Assembly: GCA_044348085.1 (NCBI GenBank)
Contig: JBIKTM010000011.1
Coordinates: forward strand, 1-64,000
Length of the DNA: 64,000 bases
Source of the DNA: Verrucolacustris sp044348085
Lineage (GTDB): Bacteria; Verrucomicrobiota; Verrucomicrobiia; Methylacidiphilales; Verrucolacustridaceae
Direction: 5' to 3'
Shown here: one piece after another, positions 48,346 to 57,355 of the stretch
How positions within the stretch are numbered: the stretch's first letter is position 1
Layout of the letters: every line of letters starts with the position of its first letter
The notes under the pieces: generated by a model
Seen by the model: the letters and a program-made list of their open reading frames with translations, nothing else
Databases searched by the model: none
Told to the model about the DNA's origin: nothing
Made by a program: the position numbers and the translations under genes

Positions 48346-50952
48346 ATGAGCAAAAGATTAAATCTGCCATCTGCTCTTGGAATTTTCCTGATTGGAATTT
48401 CACTTTGCACCGTATCTGAAGGATTGTCCCAAACTACTAACTACACTTGGAACAACAGCGCGAACTTGTGGAACACGTCCACCGCATGGAGTCCAAATTG
48501 GGCCAATGGGGGGTCGGGGTCGTCAAGCAGCAATACGAATGTCGCCGTTTTTGCCGCGACTGGGGCAGGAAACAACTCGGTCCTTCTAGCTGACAATCGA
48601 ACCGTCTTTGGGTTGATTTTTACGAATGGAGCCAATGCTTACACGTTTGCTAGCCAATCTGCTCCCAAACAATTGGACATTATGTCCGGTGTTGGGCTCC
48701 AGAATGTTTCAGGTCAGAACCAGATTTTTAATTTAACTGTCGCTAATAACGGAACCGGGTTGTGGGCCAATAGCGCAGGCTCAACAACAACTTTCAATAA
48801 TGGCCTAAATCTTACTACTGCTACTAGCTCCGCCAACCGTACTCTGACCTTGGGTGGGGCAGGAACCTGGGACGTGGCCTCCGCGATAGCAAATGGCGGA
48901 ACTGCCACAGCAGGTAAGGTTACAGTCACCGCAACAGGCACGACTACCCTCTCGGGCAACAATACGTATGATGGTGTGACCCTGATGAATGCCTCGGGCG
49001 GAACGTTGACCTTGAGCGGAAACAATTCTGGGGCAGCAGGTGGGGTGACCTTGACTGCGGGAACTTTGAACCTCAACAACGCCAATGCATTGGGCACAGG
49101 CTTGCTTGAGTTAAGTGCTGTAACGGGTTCTTCTTATGGTAGCAGCATCATAAACAACACGTCAGGCGGTGCTCTAACTTACTCAGGGCACAGCGGAGTG
49201 TTATGGACTGGCGTCTCTCCTGCAGGCATTCAATTTGGCACATCGGGTAGCACAAGTGCCAATAATATGGACTTTGGTACTGGATTGGTCACGGCTGGCA
49301 CCGATCGAGCCATGAACATTGCGGGCACAGGCGTGACCATTTCCATGGGCACATTAACCACCTCAGGAACAGCCGCTTCCTACACATATAAAATTGATGG
49401 GGCAGGGAATACTCTAGATTTAGATGGTTGGAGAATCAGCGGTGCTGCTTCCCCTGCTCAAGCCGTACAACACAAAATTAGCGGAACGGCCAACGTGAAT
49501 ATAGGCACGATTGAAAATGGCACTGGTGCATTTGCAAATGGCGTTGGTTTTAACAATGACGGTGTTGCCAGATTGACTGGCAACAACACTTACACTGGCG
49601 CCACTGAATTTACTGGTTCTGGGACCAATATCATTTCTGGCAACAACAGCGCTGCAGTAGGCAATGTTACGATCGCGGGAACCTCAAATACTGGGAAGAA
49701 GCCTGTTGTGATATTGGACAATATCAATGCTATTTCCAGATCCAGCAGCTTGCTGGGGGCCAGTGGCAGTGCACAAATAGGCACGTTAGACTTAAGAGGA
49801 GCTGGTGATTTTACTCTGAATTCCTTCGGTACAGTAACTAAAGAAGGTAACAATATGATCTTCACGAACAGCAGTGGCAGTCAGAAAACATTGGTGTTCA
49901 CTGCCGCCAACAATTACATTACAACTGCCGACTCCGGTGGGAAGACTTTGTACAATAATAGTGCGAATTTGCTTTTGGATTTCAATGGGAATGTTGAAAT
50001 TGGAGGTGAATCTGCTGGTGGTGAAGCCACGACATTCGCTGGAGTGGGTAATTTTAACGTGGATTCGAATTTAACGGATACCGGGAATGGTTTAACACGT
50101 ACCCTTAGGAAAACAGGGGCTGGCACATTAACTCTCCAAGGCTTAGCCAATAGTATCAGGGGATCTACCCTGGTGGAGACGGGTACGTTGGATTTGTATG
50201 GAAATTTAACCGCCTCGACAGGTATTGTCGTTTCGACATCTGGGACATCTGCAAATAGTGGAGTACGGACTGCAAACGCAACCATTAATGTTCGAGAAGA
50301 TGCTAGCCTTCTCAGTAGTAGCACGACGACCGTCTGGTCGAGGGGTAACCTGATTGTAAACGGAACGGCAGGTAATGTTGTTCTAGAAAATAATGGGTTG
50401 CTGGGTGGATCTGGAGTTGTGGGCAATGTGGAACTTAAGAGCGGTTCGCTTTTGAATCCCGGCAATAGCCCTGGACTCTTGACGGCTGCTTCCTCCAGCT
50501 GGGCGGCAGGATCTACCTATAATTGGGAGATCGATCAGGCAAGTGGTGGTGCAGCTGGTGTAAACTGGGACGTGTTTTCTGTAGTCGGGGCGCTGGATCT
50601 AAGTGCTCTTTCCTCAACAGCCCAAATGAACTTGGTTCTGAACAGTCTTCCATCCATGGACGATTTCAGCTCCAATACCGAGTATAGCTGGGTCATTGCC
50701 CAGGCGGGATCGTTCACTGGAACCGGTTTGGCTGATGGAACTAATGTGACCAGCTTCTTCAACATTGACGCAGCGGATTTCAACAGTGGGGTTGGACCCA
50801 ATGGCGGATTTAAAGTTGAGGTTGGGACTGATGCAAACAATCTTCGCACTTTAAACTTAATGGCCGTTCCTGAGCCTTCCACGGGTTCTATGCTGGGGTT
50901 GGGATTCGCTGGGCTGGTTGTTACCCGCCTTTTACGGCGCAAGAGCAGCTAG
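48346..50952 (+). CDS. PEP-CTERM surface protein with autotransporter-associated beta-strand repeats
   Basis: The 868-residue product has a signal sequence (about 1-29). Long beta-strand repeats follow, including V-T-A-T-G-T-T-T-L-S-G-N-N-T-Y-D-G near 200, N-G-D-N-T-Y-T-G-like units, and K-T-G-A-G-T-L-T-L-Q-G near 587. The C-terminal 30 residues are a PEP-CTERM sorting signal: A-V-P-E-P-S-T, a hydrophobic helix (MLGLGFAGLVVTRLL) and R-R-K-S-S. Such proteins are cleaved and anchored or exported by exosortase; no exosortase gene is in the window. Unlike its two large neighbours it lacks the shared C-terminal module. Role in adhesion or matrix is inferred only. Confidence 0.9.
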   Translation: MSKRLNLPSALGIFLIGISLCTVSEGLSQTTNYTWNNSANLWNTSTAWSPNWANGGSGSSSSNTNVAVFAATGAGNNSVLLADNRTVFGLIFTNGANAYTFASQSAPKQLDIMSGVGLQNVSGQNQIFNLTVANNGTGLWANSAGSTTTFNNGLNLTTATSSANRTLTLGGAGTWDVASAIANGGTATAGKVTVTATGTTTLSGNNTYDGVTLMNASGGTLTLSGNNSGAAGGVTLTAGTLNLNNANALGTGLLELSAVTGSSYGSSIINNTSGGALTYSGHSGVLWTGVSPAGIQFGTSGSTSANNMDFGTGLVTAGTDRAMNIAGTGVTISMGTLTTSGTAASYTYKIDGAGNTLDLDGWRISGAASPAQAVQHKISGTANVNIGTIENGTGAFANGVGFNNDGVARLTGNNTYTGATEFTGSGTNIISGNNSAAVGNVTIAGTSNTGKKPVVILDNINAISRSSSLLGASGSAQIGTLDLRGAGDFTLNSFGTVTKEGNNMIFTNSSGSQKTLVFTAANNYITTADSGGKTLYNNSANLLLDFNGNVEIGGESAGGEATTFAGVGNFNVDSNLTDTGNGLTRTLRKTGAGTLTLQGLANSIRGSTLVETGTLDLYGNLTASTGIVVSTSGTSANSGVRTANATINVREDASLLSSSTTTVWSRGNLIVNGTAGNVVLENNGLLGGSGVVGNVELKSGSLLNPGNSPGLLTAASSSWAAGSTYNWEIDQASGGAAGVNWDVFSVVGALDLSALSSTAQMNLVLNSLPSMDDFSSNTEYSWVIAQAGSFTGTGLADGTNVTSFFNIDAADFNSGVGPNGGFKVEVGTDANNLRTLNLMAVPEPSTGSMLGLGFAGLVVTRLLRRKSS

Positions 50953-51014
50953 ACTTTACTAAGGCAGCGGGGTTCGAATTTGTGGGGTAGCCCGCAAAAG
51001 CTTATATTCATTTT

Positions 51015-51980
51015 GTGATCCGAGGTTTTTCCCTAAATCTTCTTCTCTCTTTTCTGACGGTAGGTTCCGGTTGGGCAGAGACAAATGTTCCTAGCCTTGT
51101 TCTCCCGTCAGATACGAATGAGGTCACCCCATTGACCCTGCCTGGTTCGGAATCATTAGTTTTTAAAAAGGTAGGGGATGTGGAGTTACGGCTTCATGTA
51201 GTAAAACCGAAGGATTGGAAAGGGACCGACAAGAGAGCCTGTCTGGTCACTTTCTTTGGGGGAGGATGGACCAGTGGGACACCGGCAAGGAGTATCACCT
51301 ATGCGAAGTGGGCGGCGAAATATGGTCTGGTGGGCGTGGCTCCCGACTACCGAACCCGCAATAGGTTTAATACCCAACCTGAGGATTGCGTCGCCGACGG
51401 ACGTGCGGCGGTACGTTGGATTCAAGATCATGCGGCAGAGTTGGGGATCGATCCGACAAAGATTGTGGTTCAAGGGTCTTCTGCCGGGGGACATGTGGCA
51501 GCTTGGACTGCGATTCCTGATCCCGTGACGCCCGAGACAGCCTCCGATCCCGTGCCGAATCCTGTTCCGATGGGACTGATACTTCTCTGGCCAGTGACTG
51601 ATACCGGAACGAGCGGGTATGGCGGGCCAAAGCGTTTCGGGAATGATGAGGCTCGGGCGAACAACCTTTCGGTGACAGGTCGAATGCCTGCGAGGATGCC
51701 GCCCACTTTGGTGTTTCATGGAACGGCGGACAAGACGGTGAAGTTTGAAAACTCGCAGGCTTTTACCGACAAAATGAAAGCCAATGGGAATCTGTGTGAG
51801 TTGATTGTGTTTCCCGATGCCCCGCACTCCCCTCAATCGAGTAAGGAGGGAGAGAAGGGGAAGATTGTGAAAGCGAAGATCGAGGAGGAGAGCCTAAAGT
51901 TTGTAGAAAAGCTGGGATTGGTGAGTTCAGAACAGGCATCGGCAGGTGCGAAGGCGACGGACAAGGAAGACGGGGAGTAG
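51015..51980 (+). CDS. Secreted alpha/beta-hydrolase (esterase-like)
   Basis: The 321-residue product has a signal peptide (about 1-21). Features are F-F-G-G-G-W-T-S-G (oxyanion loop), nucleophile S156 in Q-G-S-S-A-G-G, H-G-T-A-D-K-T-V with the acid, and D-A-P-H-S with the catalytic His. Relatives include carbohydrate acetyl- and feruloyl-esterases, so it could remove ester groups from the polymer. The GTG start is at 51015. The C-terminus ends D-K-E-D-G-E, like the tail of the first sulfatase. It lies 2 bp before the next gene's TTG start, so the two are an operon. Confidence 0.85.
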   Translation: MIRGFSLNLLLSFLTVGSGWAETNVPSLVLPSDTNEVTPLTLPGSESLVFKKVGDVELRLHVVKPKDWKGTDKRACLVTFFGGGWTSGTPARSITYAKWAAKYGLVGVAPDYRTRNRFNTQPEDCVADGRAAVRWIQDHAAELGIDPTKIVVQGSSAGGHVAAWTAIPDPVTPETASDPVPNPVPMGLILLWPVTDTGTSGYGGPKRFGNDEARANNLSVTGRMPARMPPTLVFHGTADKTVKFENSQAFTDKMKANGNLCELIVFPDAPHSPQSSKEGEKGKIVKAKIEEESLKFVEKLGLVSSEQASAGAKATDKEDGE

Positions 51981-51982
51981 TT

Positions 51983-53200
51983 TTGACGAGATTAGTTTGC
52001 TTTGTCGGGTTGTGGGGGCTCTGCCTGAGCCTTCAGGCGGCAGAAAAACTTCTATTGATGCAGGAGGCTCGGTTGGGGCAGTTGAAATCCGCCTATGCGG
52101 GGAAGGAGGATCCCAGTATTCCGCCCGAAGCGAAGGCAATAGCGACGAAGATCGTCAAAGAGGCGGACAAGAGGGTGGGGAAGCCCGTGATCACCATCAC
52201 GGAAAACGAAAACCTCCAGGCCAGCAGGGATCCGCACGACTATTTCAGCATTGGGCGTTATTTCTGGCCGGATCCTAGCAAGCCAGATGGGTTGCCTTGG
52301 ATCAATCGGGATGGGGAGACCAATCCGGATGCGGTGAAGGCATCGGATGAGAAGAAGTTATCGGAGATGATCCATGCGGTGGAGTATCTCGCCTTGGCCT
52401 ATCACCTGACGGGGCAGGAGAAGTATGCCACCGAGGCGGCTCGGTTTTTGCGGGGATTCTTTCTAGATGCGGAGACCAAGATGAATCCTCATCTGGATTA
52501 CGGGCAGAGTGTTCCTGGGAAGGCAACAGGACGGGGATGGGGACTGATCGATACGAGGGGGTTTATGATTCTGCCCGATGTGCTGAAATTGCTGGAAAAG
52601 TGTCCCGCATGGACGGTGAAAGACCGAGAGGGAATGAAGTCCTGGTGGACGGCTTATGGGAATTGGATGCAGACAAGTAAGATCGGGCTGCAGGAAAAAA
52701 AGGCACCGAATAATCACGGTGCAGCCTATGACGTTCAACTGAGTGCAGTCCTAGTGATGGCCGAGAAAGAGGAGGACGCAAAGAAAGTCTTGGGAGAGTC
52801 ACTGCCTGCCCGGTTGGACGCTCATATCACCCCAGAGGGGAAGCAGCCGAGGGAATTAGCTCGGACGAAAAGCTGGTCGTACAGTTGCTTTAACCTGAAA
52901 AATATCTGCAAGGGGGCGGTGATGGCGCAGTCGTTGGGCATCGATCTATGGAGTCATGAAGGGGAAGGAGGCAGGGGGAGTTTGAGGAAGGCGATGCTTT
53001 ATCTTGTTCCTTTTTTAGAAAATCCCGAAGGCTGGGCTGAAAAGCAGATCACCAAGTTTGATTCGAAGGAGGCTCGTGTTTGGTTGAATGACGGGGCGGT
53101 TGTTTATGACGATGCAGGAATCCGGAGCGCCCAGAAAGAGTTTGCCCCGATGGAGAAAGCCGATGTGACGGATTGGGTTTCGACTCCGGTTCAGAAATGA
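51983..53200 (+). CDS. Alginate-lyase-superfamily protein (PL38-like), secreted
   Basis: The 405-residue product has a signal peptide (about 1-20). H-D-Y-F-S-I-G-R-Y-F-W-P-D-P near residue 75 and N243-N-H245-G-A-A-Y249-D match the (alpha/alpha)-toroid alginate-lyase fold (PF05426). The N-N-H-G and Tyr are the usual lyase residues. PL38 and PL5 are the closest families by these motifs; alginate or glucuronan cleavage is likely, substrate unproven. The start is TTG 51983, directly after the esterase gene. The pectate-lyase-fold gene begins 38 bp downstream, giving a three-gene cluster. Confidence 0.85.
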   Translation: MTRLVCFVGLWGLCLSLQAAEKLLLMQEARLGQLKSAYAGKEDPSIPPEAKAIATKIVKEADKRVGKPVITITENENLQASRDPHDYFSIGRYFWPDPSKPDGLPWINRDGETNPDAVKASDEKKLSEMIHAVEYLALAYHLTGQEKYATEAARFLRGFFLDAETKMNPHLDYGQSVPGKATGRGWGLIDTRGFMILPDVLKLLEKCPAWTVKDREGMKSWWTAYGNWMQTSKIGLQEKKAPNNHGAAYDVQLSAVLVMAEKEEDAKKVLGESLPARLDAHITPEGKQPRELARTKSWSYSCFNLKNICKGAVMAQSLGIDLWSHEGEGGRGSLRKAMLYLVPFLENPEGWAEKQITKFDSKEARVWLNDGAVVYDDAGIRSAQKEFAPMEKADVTDWVSTPVQK

Positions 53201-53238
53201 AGTGTCGCGGGGGGCTTCTTGGCACTAATCTCCCCTTT

Positions 53239-55311
53239 ATGATGAAATCTTTTCTCTCCTCGTTCGCATGGCTGACCCTCGGCCTTGGAATGGCTTCGAT
53301 CGGATGGAGTGAGGGGAAAGAGCCGGCCCATTGGAAGGCCTTTCAATCCGCCACCGATCGTTCGCCAGCCGAGATTCTGACCGACTACTCCTATGCCGGA
53401 TATGAGCATGGGGAGAAGGCGATCCCCGATGTGCAGGAGCCTATCTTCAAGGTGACGGATTACGGGGCGAAAGCGAATGATGCGATTTCGGATGAGGATG
53501 CAATCCGCAAGGCGGTGGCAGCGGCTGAAAATGCGGGTGGTGGGGTGGTGCTATTTCCTGCGGGTAAGTTTCTGATTTGGGCAGATCGGAGCAAAGCGGA
53601 TGTAATTCGGATTTCGAAATCGGGTGTAGTGATCCGTGGGGCTGGTTGCGGAAAGGGCGGGACGGTGATCCGGGCAATTCATTCCGGTTACAGGACAGGG
53701 CCTTATGCCGTACCGAAGGGAACGAAAGACGCGAACGGGAAGGATGACTGGTCCAAGATCCCCTACTTTTTCATGTTTGAGGGGAGTGAGGGAGGGAAGA
53801 AGGAAGGGGTAAAATCTGCGGCCGTTACAGGTGCGGTGAAGCGCGGGAGTTTTACGATTCCAGTGAAATCGACCGAAGGCTTTAAGGCGGGTGAGTGGGT
53901 TGTGCTGAAGGCTGGCACACCCAAGTTGGATGCGGAGTTGATGTGTGGATTGCAGCCTGATCCCACGTGGACTCGGATCATTAAAGATGGGGCGAGCATC
54001 AGCGAACTGCATCAGGTGAAGGAGATTCAGGGAGAAAGTTTGATTCTGAAAGAGCCTGTGCTGGTGAATTTGGGTGCTGATTTTGGGGCCAAGGTATCTC
54101 CTGTTACGTTGATCGAGCAGGTGGGGGTGGAGGATATGGCCCTGCAAGGCGGATGGCGTGGGGCGTTTGTGCATCATCGGTCGGCTTTGGACGACGAGGG
54201 GTGGGACGGGATCCAGTTCAAGGGTGTGGCGAACGGTTGGGTGCGGAGATGTTCGTTTCTGAATGTGAATACCGGGGTGTATCTGAGGGATTCGGTTGTC
54301 TGCTCCATTCTGAATAATCGATTTGCCGGAAATAAGGGTCACTATGATGTGGCGATTCGATCGAACTGCACCTTCAACCTGACCGGGTTAACGGAGGAGA
54401 CCACGGCGCCCCAGCACGGGGCTTCGACGGGGAACCGTTCGGCCGGAACGGTCGTTTGGCGCTGGCTGATGAGCAAAGCCTCCACGGTCGATTCCCACGG
54501 GAACGGTCCGTATGCGACGCTGATCGATCGGGTGGATGGGGGAACGATGACGCGCAGTGGTGGGCCTGCCCCATCTTTTCCAAATCATCTTCGTTGGATG
54601 GTTTTCTGGAACTTTTTCTATGATAGCGAGGACGAGCAGCCGATCAATTTCTGGAACTATGTGAAGGGGAAAGAGGCAAAATTTGTGAAGCCGCTCTTTG
54701 TGGGCCTGCACGGCAAGCCGGTGAAGTTGAAAGAGGATTCCGTGGAGGCGAATGAGTGTCCCGGTGCTCCGGTGACTCCGGAGTCGTTGTATGAGGCTCA
54801 GCTTGAGTTGCGGCTCGGAAAACTACCGGATTGGGTGGGTTCGGCCCGGAAAGAGTGGGAGAAGGTTAAGGCTTTGGAACTGCCGCCATATGCGGTGGCG
54901 GATATTGGGAAGCATGACCTGCATGAGGAGGAGTTTGCACTTCAGGATTTGCTGAAGGATTGGCAGGGACAGATGGCCAATCAGGAGTTGGGTTGGGCAG
55001 TACCGGTCGAGCTTTCGGCGTCTGTTCCTGAGGTGAAATGGAAAAGGGACTATGTTCTGTTGCGGACCGTTTTGCAGGCGATGGCAACGTATGCGAATCC
55101 AGTCGGTAAGAAGGATATGCCTGTGCCTGAGATGAAGGTGGATGTGGAGGTTAAGCCGGGTGAAGTTGTCTTCCAGATGCCGATGCAGTCGGATGCCAAG
55201 GCACAGAAAAAGAACCAGGACGCTTTGCGGGTAGCCAAGGAGTTGGCTCCAGCCTGCCAAGGAGTCCTGACGGCCGAGCCGACAAGTTTGAAGTTAACCC
55301 TGAAAAGGTGA
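53239..55311 (+). CDS. Secreted pectate-lyase-fold protein (DUF4955-like)
   Basis: The 690-residue product starts at ATG 53239 (MMKSFLSSFAW), with a signal peptide to about residue 25. Then comes a right-handed beta-helix opened by V-T-D-Y-G-A-K-A-N-D-A-I-S-D-E-D-A-I-R-K-A (pectate-lyase-3 type). Rungs include V-V-I-R-G-A-G near residue 135 and L-R-D-S-V-V-C-S-I-L-N-N-R near 350. It resembles DUF4955 proteins of polysaccharide loci. The last 120 or so residues are a separate alpha/beta tail (Y-V-L-L-R-T-V-L-Q-A-M-A-T-Y-A, G-V-L-T-A-E-P) that I cannot place. Lyase or hydrolase activity is possible. Confidence 0.82.
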   Translation: MMKSFLSSFAWLTLGLGMASIGWSEGKEPAHWKAFQSATDRSPAEILTDYSYAGYEHGEKAIPDVQEPIFKVTDYGAKANDAISDEDAIRKAVAAAENAGGGVVLFPAGKFLIWADRSKADVIRISKSGVVIRGAGCGKGGTVIRAIHSGYRTGPYAVPKGTKDANGKDDWSKIPYFFMFEGSEGGKKEGVKSAAVTGAVKRGSFTIPVKSTEGFKAGEWVVLKAGTPKLDAELMCGLQPDPTWTRIIKDGASISELHQVKEIQGESLILKEPVLVNLGADFGAKVSPVTLIEQVGVEDMALQGGWRGAFVHHRSALDDEGWDGIQFKGVANGWVRRCSFLNVNTGVYLRDSVVCSILNNRFAGNKGHYDVAIRSNCTFNLTGLTEETTAPQHGASTGNRSAGTVVWRWLMSKASTVDSHGNGPYATLIDRVDGGTMTRSGGPAPSFPNHLRWMVFWNFFYDSEDEQPINFWNYVKGKEAKFVKPLFVGLHGKPVKLKEDSVEANECPGAPVTPESLYEAQLELRLGKLPDWVGSARKEWEKVKALELPPYAVADIGKHDLHEEEFALQDLLKDWQGQMANQELGWAVPVELSASVPEVKWKRDYVLLRTVLQAMATYANPVGKKDMPVPEMKVDVEVKPGEVVFQMPMQSDAKAQKKNQDALRVAKELAPACQGVLTAEPTSLKLTLKR

Positions 55312-55326
55312 GGGGTTTTGGATTTT

Positions 55327-55453
55327 GTAGGGACGGCTATCCTTAGCCGTCCATGTGGTTCGTTGTATGATTGGTAGGGCGAGCTGTCCCTAGCCCGCCT
55401 CGCACGTGGTTGTGGGATGAGGATTCAGCGAGGCGGCGAAGAGACTCGCCGCC
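55327..55453. repeat. Cluster of REP-like hairpins between convergent genes
   Basis: At least four hairpins are present: GGACGGCT(ATCCTT)AGCCGTCC near 55331-55352; a related GGCGAGCT(GTCCCT)AGCCCGCC; GCCTCGC (55397-55403) with GCGAGGC (55428-55434); and GGCGGCGA (55432-55439) with TCGCCGCC (55446-55453). The first is a near copy of 41231-41260. The cluster separates the pectate-lyase-fold gene from DUF2264 and may act as a bidirectional transcription block. Confidence 0.65.
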
Positions 55454-55462
55454 CTACCATTC

Positions 55463-57355
55463 CTAAATAGGCGGAAGAATGGGATGTCGGACTGTCCAGA
55501 GTTCGCCTTTTTGATTTTTCAGAGACCAGTTGCCGGCTTGGGTTTCTGTCAATTCCCAGCGACCCAAAGTAGTTGAGGTTGGGGCGACGGTGTGGAGTGC
55601 GGCCAGCCAGCCATCCCCAGAGAGAGAATCTGTCTCCAGAAAGAGGGTGATGCTGTTGCCAGCGTAGAGGTGGGTGCGCGGCTGTTTTCCGACGATGGTC
55701 CTTCGGGATCCGGCTTTGGCAAAACCTTGCAGGGATTGGAGGACAACACGGTGGGTGGAGTTATTCCAAGACAGGGTGGGGAATGAGGATTTCTCTTTCA
55801 GATCCTCCATTTCCTTTGCCGAAAGGCTCTGGCCTCCAAGCAGGAGCCGACATTTTTTCCCGATCTTGTAGCGGTGGAGGTGGAGTTGCCACGGACCGTT
55901 CCACCAGAGATGGGTTTCGATCTCCACGGAGTCTCCGAGAGGGTAGGAGCAGGCGAGGTGATCTTTTTCGACGGCAAGGGAGCGGGTCTGCTGGCGACCG
56001 TGCAGGGATTCATCTTCCATCTGAGCCGTCAGGGATGAGTCGATCGGGTAAAGGCCGTGGGAAAGTTGGACGTCGAAGCCGACTCCGGTGCGGTAGGAAA
56101 GTTTGCCCCATTTGTAAGGACCGAAGACGGTGTTGGATTTGGAGATGGCGGTGCCGGCGTTGAGGAGTTCGATTTCTCCTTGGATCGAGCGAACAACTAG
56201 TTCGGCTTTTGGAAGTGGTTTGGAAAAATCGGAGATCTCGGAAGGAAGGGGCTGTTCCGGCTCCTGCCAGAAGGGGGAGGAGGGGGGCAGAAGAAGGGCG
56301 GAGAGGCCTTTGGCAGCCCAGTATGGGGATCCCCCGCAGGAGTAACGTTCCGTTAGAGGGATGAATTCATCGATCCAGCCGAGACTGAGGAGACCTTGAG
56401 ACTGTTGGATGGGGTGACTCCAGAAGAAGTGGAGGTTTTTCGATGAGATCCGTCGGGATTGGCCATGGGGAAGTGGAGAACATTCGCAAAGTTCGGCGAG
56501 GGCAAAGGGATCGACGGCGTTGAAGCGGTAGGTGAGGGAGCGGCCGAAGGGAACGTTTTCTCCGGAAGCGGCAAAGAAGTGAGCGTAGTCGGGCAGGAAC
56601 TCGCGGGTGAAGTTTTGCCAGCGTTTGGTGCGGGTGGGATCGTTTTGGCCGAAGAGTCGACCCCACCAGAGACCGTAGTAGTGGAAGGCGTAGGCATTGT
56701 AGTAGTCGACTGTTTGGTTGGATCCATCGCGAAACCAGCCATTGCCGATGGCCATTGTTTCGAGCGTATCGAGCCACTGGCTGATCTGAGGGGCATCGTT
56801 TTTTTGACCAAAGCCTTCCTTCTCCAAGAAGGAGAGAGTCAGGACGCCGAAGAAGAGGTGATTATTGGGATGAAGTTTGGTTCCGCGAACGGAGGCGAAC
56901 CACTGGGCGACCTGCTCTTTTTCTTTCTTGGAGAGTGGATCCCAAAGGAACTCGCGGGCGATTTCGAGGGCCAACACCAGAGCTGCCATTTCAACGGTGT
57001 GCTGGTGGTTGTCCTGGGTTGGGCCCCAGTATTCCGAGGAGGAGGGGTCGGTCCCGAGGAGCAGGCCTTGGCGAAACCAATCGGCAATCGTATTACGCGA
57101 AAGGGATTCGGGTGCAGTGGCGGGGAAGGTGGTGGGGGTAGTTTGGAGCCAGTGGGCGGCCCAGAGGCAGGGGCGGGAGAAGGATTCGAGGCGATCAGCT
57201 TGTGCACCGTGACTGCTGGGTTTTCCGATGATGGGCAGGTCGGCCTTGCCCGGTTTCATCAGTTTGGAGAGAGGACGAAGGCCTTCCTCGGCCACGCGGA
57301 GCCAGTCGAAATATCCCCAGGACGGATCCGGAGATGTTTCGGATTTTTTTACCAC
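55463..57355 (-). CDS. DUF2264-family protein
   Basis: The product is about 631 residues; the (alpha/alpha)-toroid N-terminal half (A-D-R-L-E-S-F-S-R-P, Y-W-G-P-T-Q-D-N-H-Q-H-T-V-E, R-D-G-S-N-Q-T-V-D-Y-Y-N) and beta-rich C-terminal half are the DUF2264 pattern. The family is found beside uronate and rhamnose degradation genes and its reaction is unknown; some members were suggested to be lyase- or hydrolase-like. The start is put at GTG 57355 because AGGAG at 57361-57365 precedes it by 5 nt; an adjacent GTG at 57358 is possible. It overlaps the previous gene by 7 bp. No signal peptide is seen. Confidence 0.87.
   Translation of the reverse strand: MVKKSETSPDPSWGYFDWLRVAEEGLRPLSKLMKPGKADLPIIGKPSSHGAQADRLESFSRPCLWAAHWLQTTPTTFPATAPESLSRNTIADWFRQGLLLGTDPSSSEYWGPTQDNHQHTVEMAALVLALEIAREFLWDPLSKKEKEQVAQWFASVRGTKLHPNNHLFFGVLTLSFLEKEGFGQKNDAPQISQWLDTLETMAIGNGWFRDGSNQTVDYYNAYAFHYYGLWWGRLFGQNDPTRTKRWQNFTREFLPDYAHFFAASGENVPFGRSLTYRFNAVDPFALAELCECSPLPHGQSRRISSKNLHFFWSHPIQQSQGLLSLGWIDEFIPLTERYSCGGSPYWAAKGLSALLLPPSSPFWQEPEQPLPSEISDFSKPLPKAELVVRSIQGEIELLNAGTAISKSNTVFGPYKWGKLSYRTGVGFDVQLSHGLYPIDSSLTAQMEDESLHGRQQTRSLAVEKDHLACSYPLGDSVEIETHLWWNGPWQLHLHRYKIGKKCRLLLGGQSLSAKEMEDLKEKSSFPTLSWNNSTHRVVLQSLQGFAKAGSRRTIVGKQPRTHLYAGNSITLFLETDSLSGDGWLAALHTVAPTSTTLGRWELTETQAGNWSLKNQKGELWTVRHPILPPI

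Noticed and set aside
50953..51014. Possible tRNA because of GGTTCGAATTT
   Set aside because: Only 62 bases between genes; no acceptor or anticodon stem could be built around it.
55327..55453. Intrinsic terminator for the pectate-lyase-fold gene or DUF2264
   Set aside because: Hairpins are strong but none is followed by a T-tract on either strand; more consistent with REP elements.
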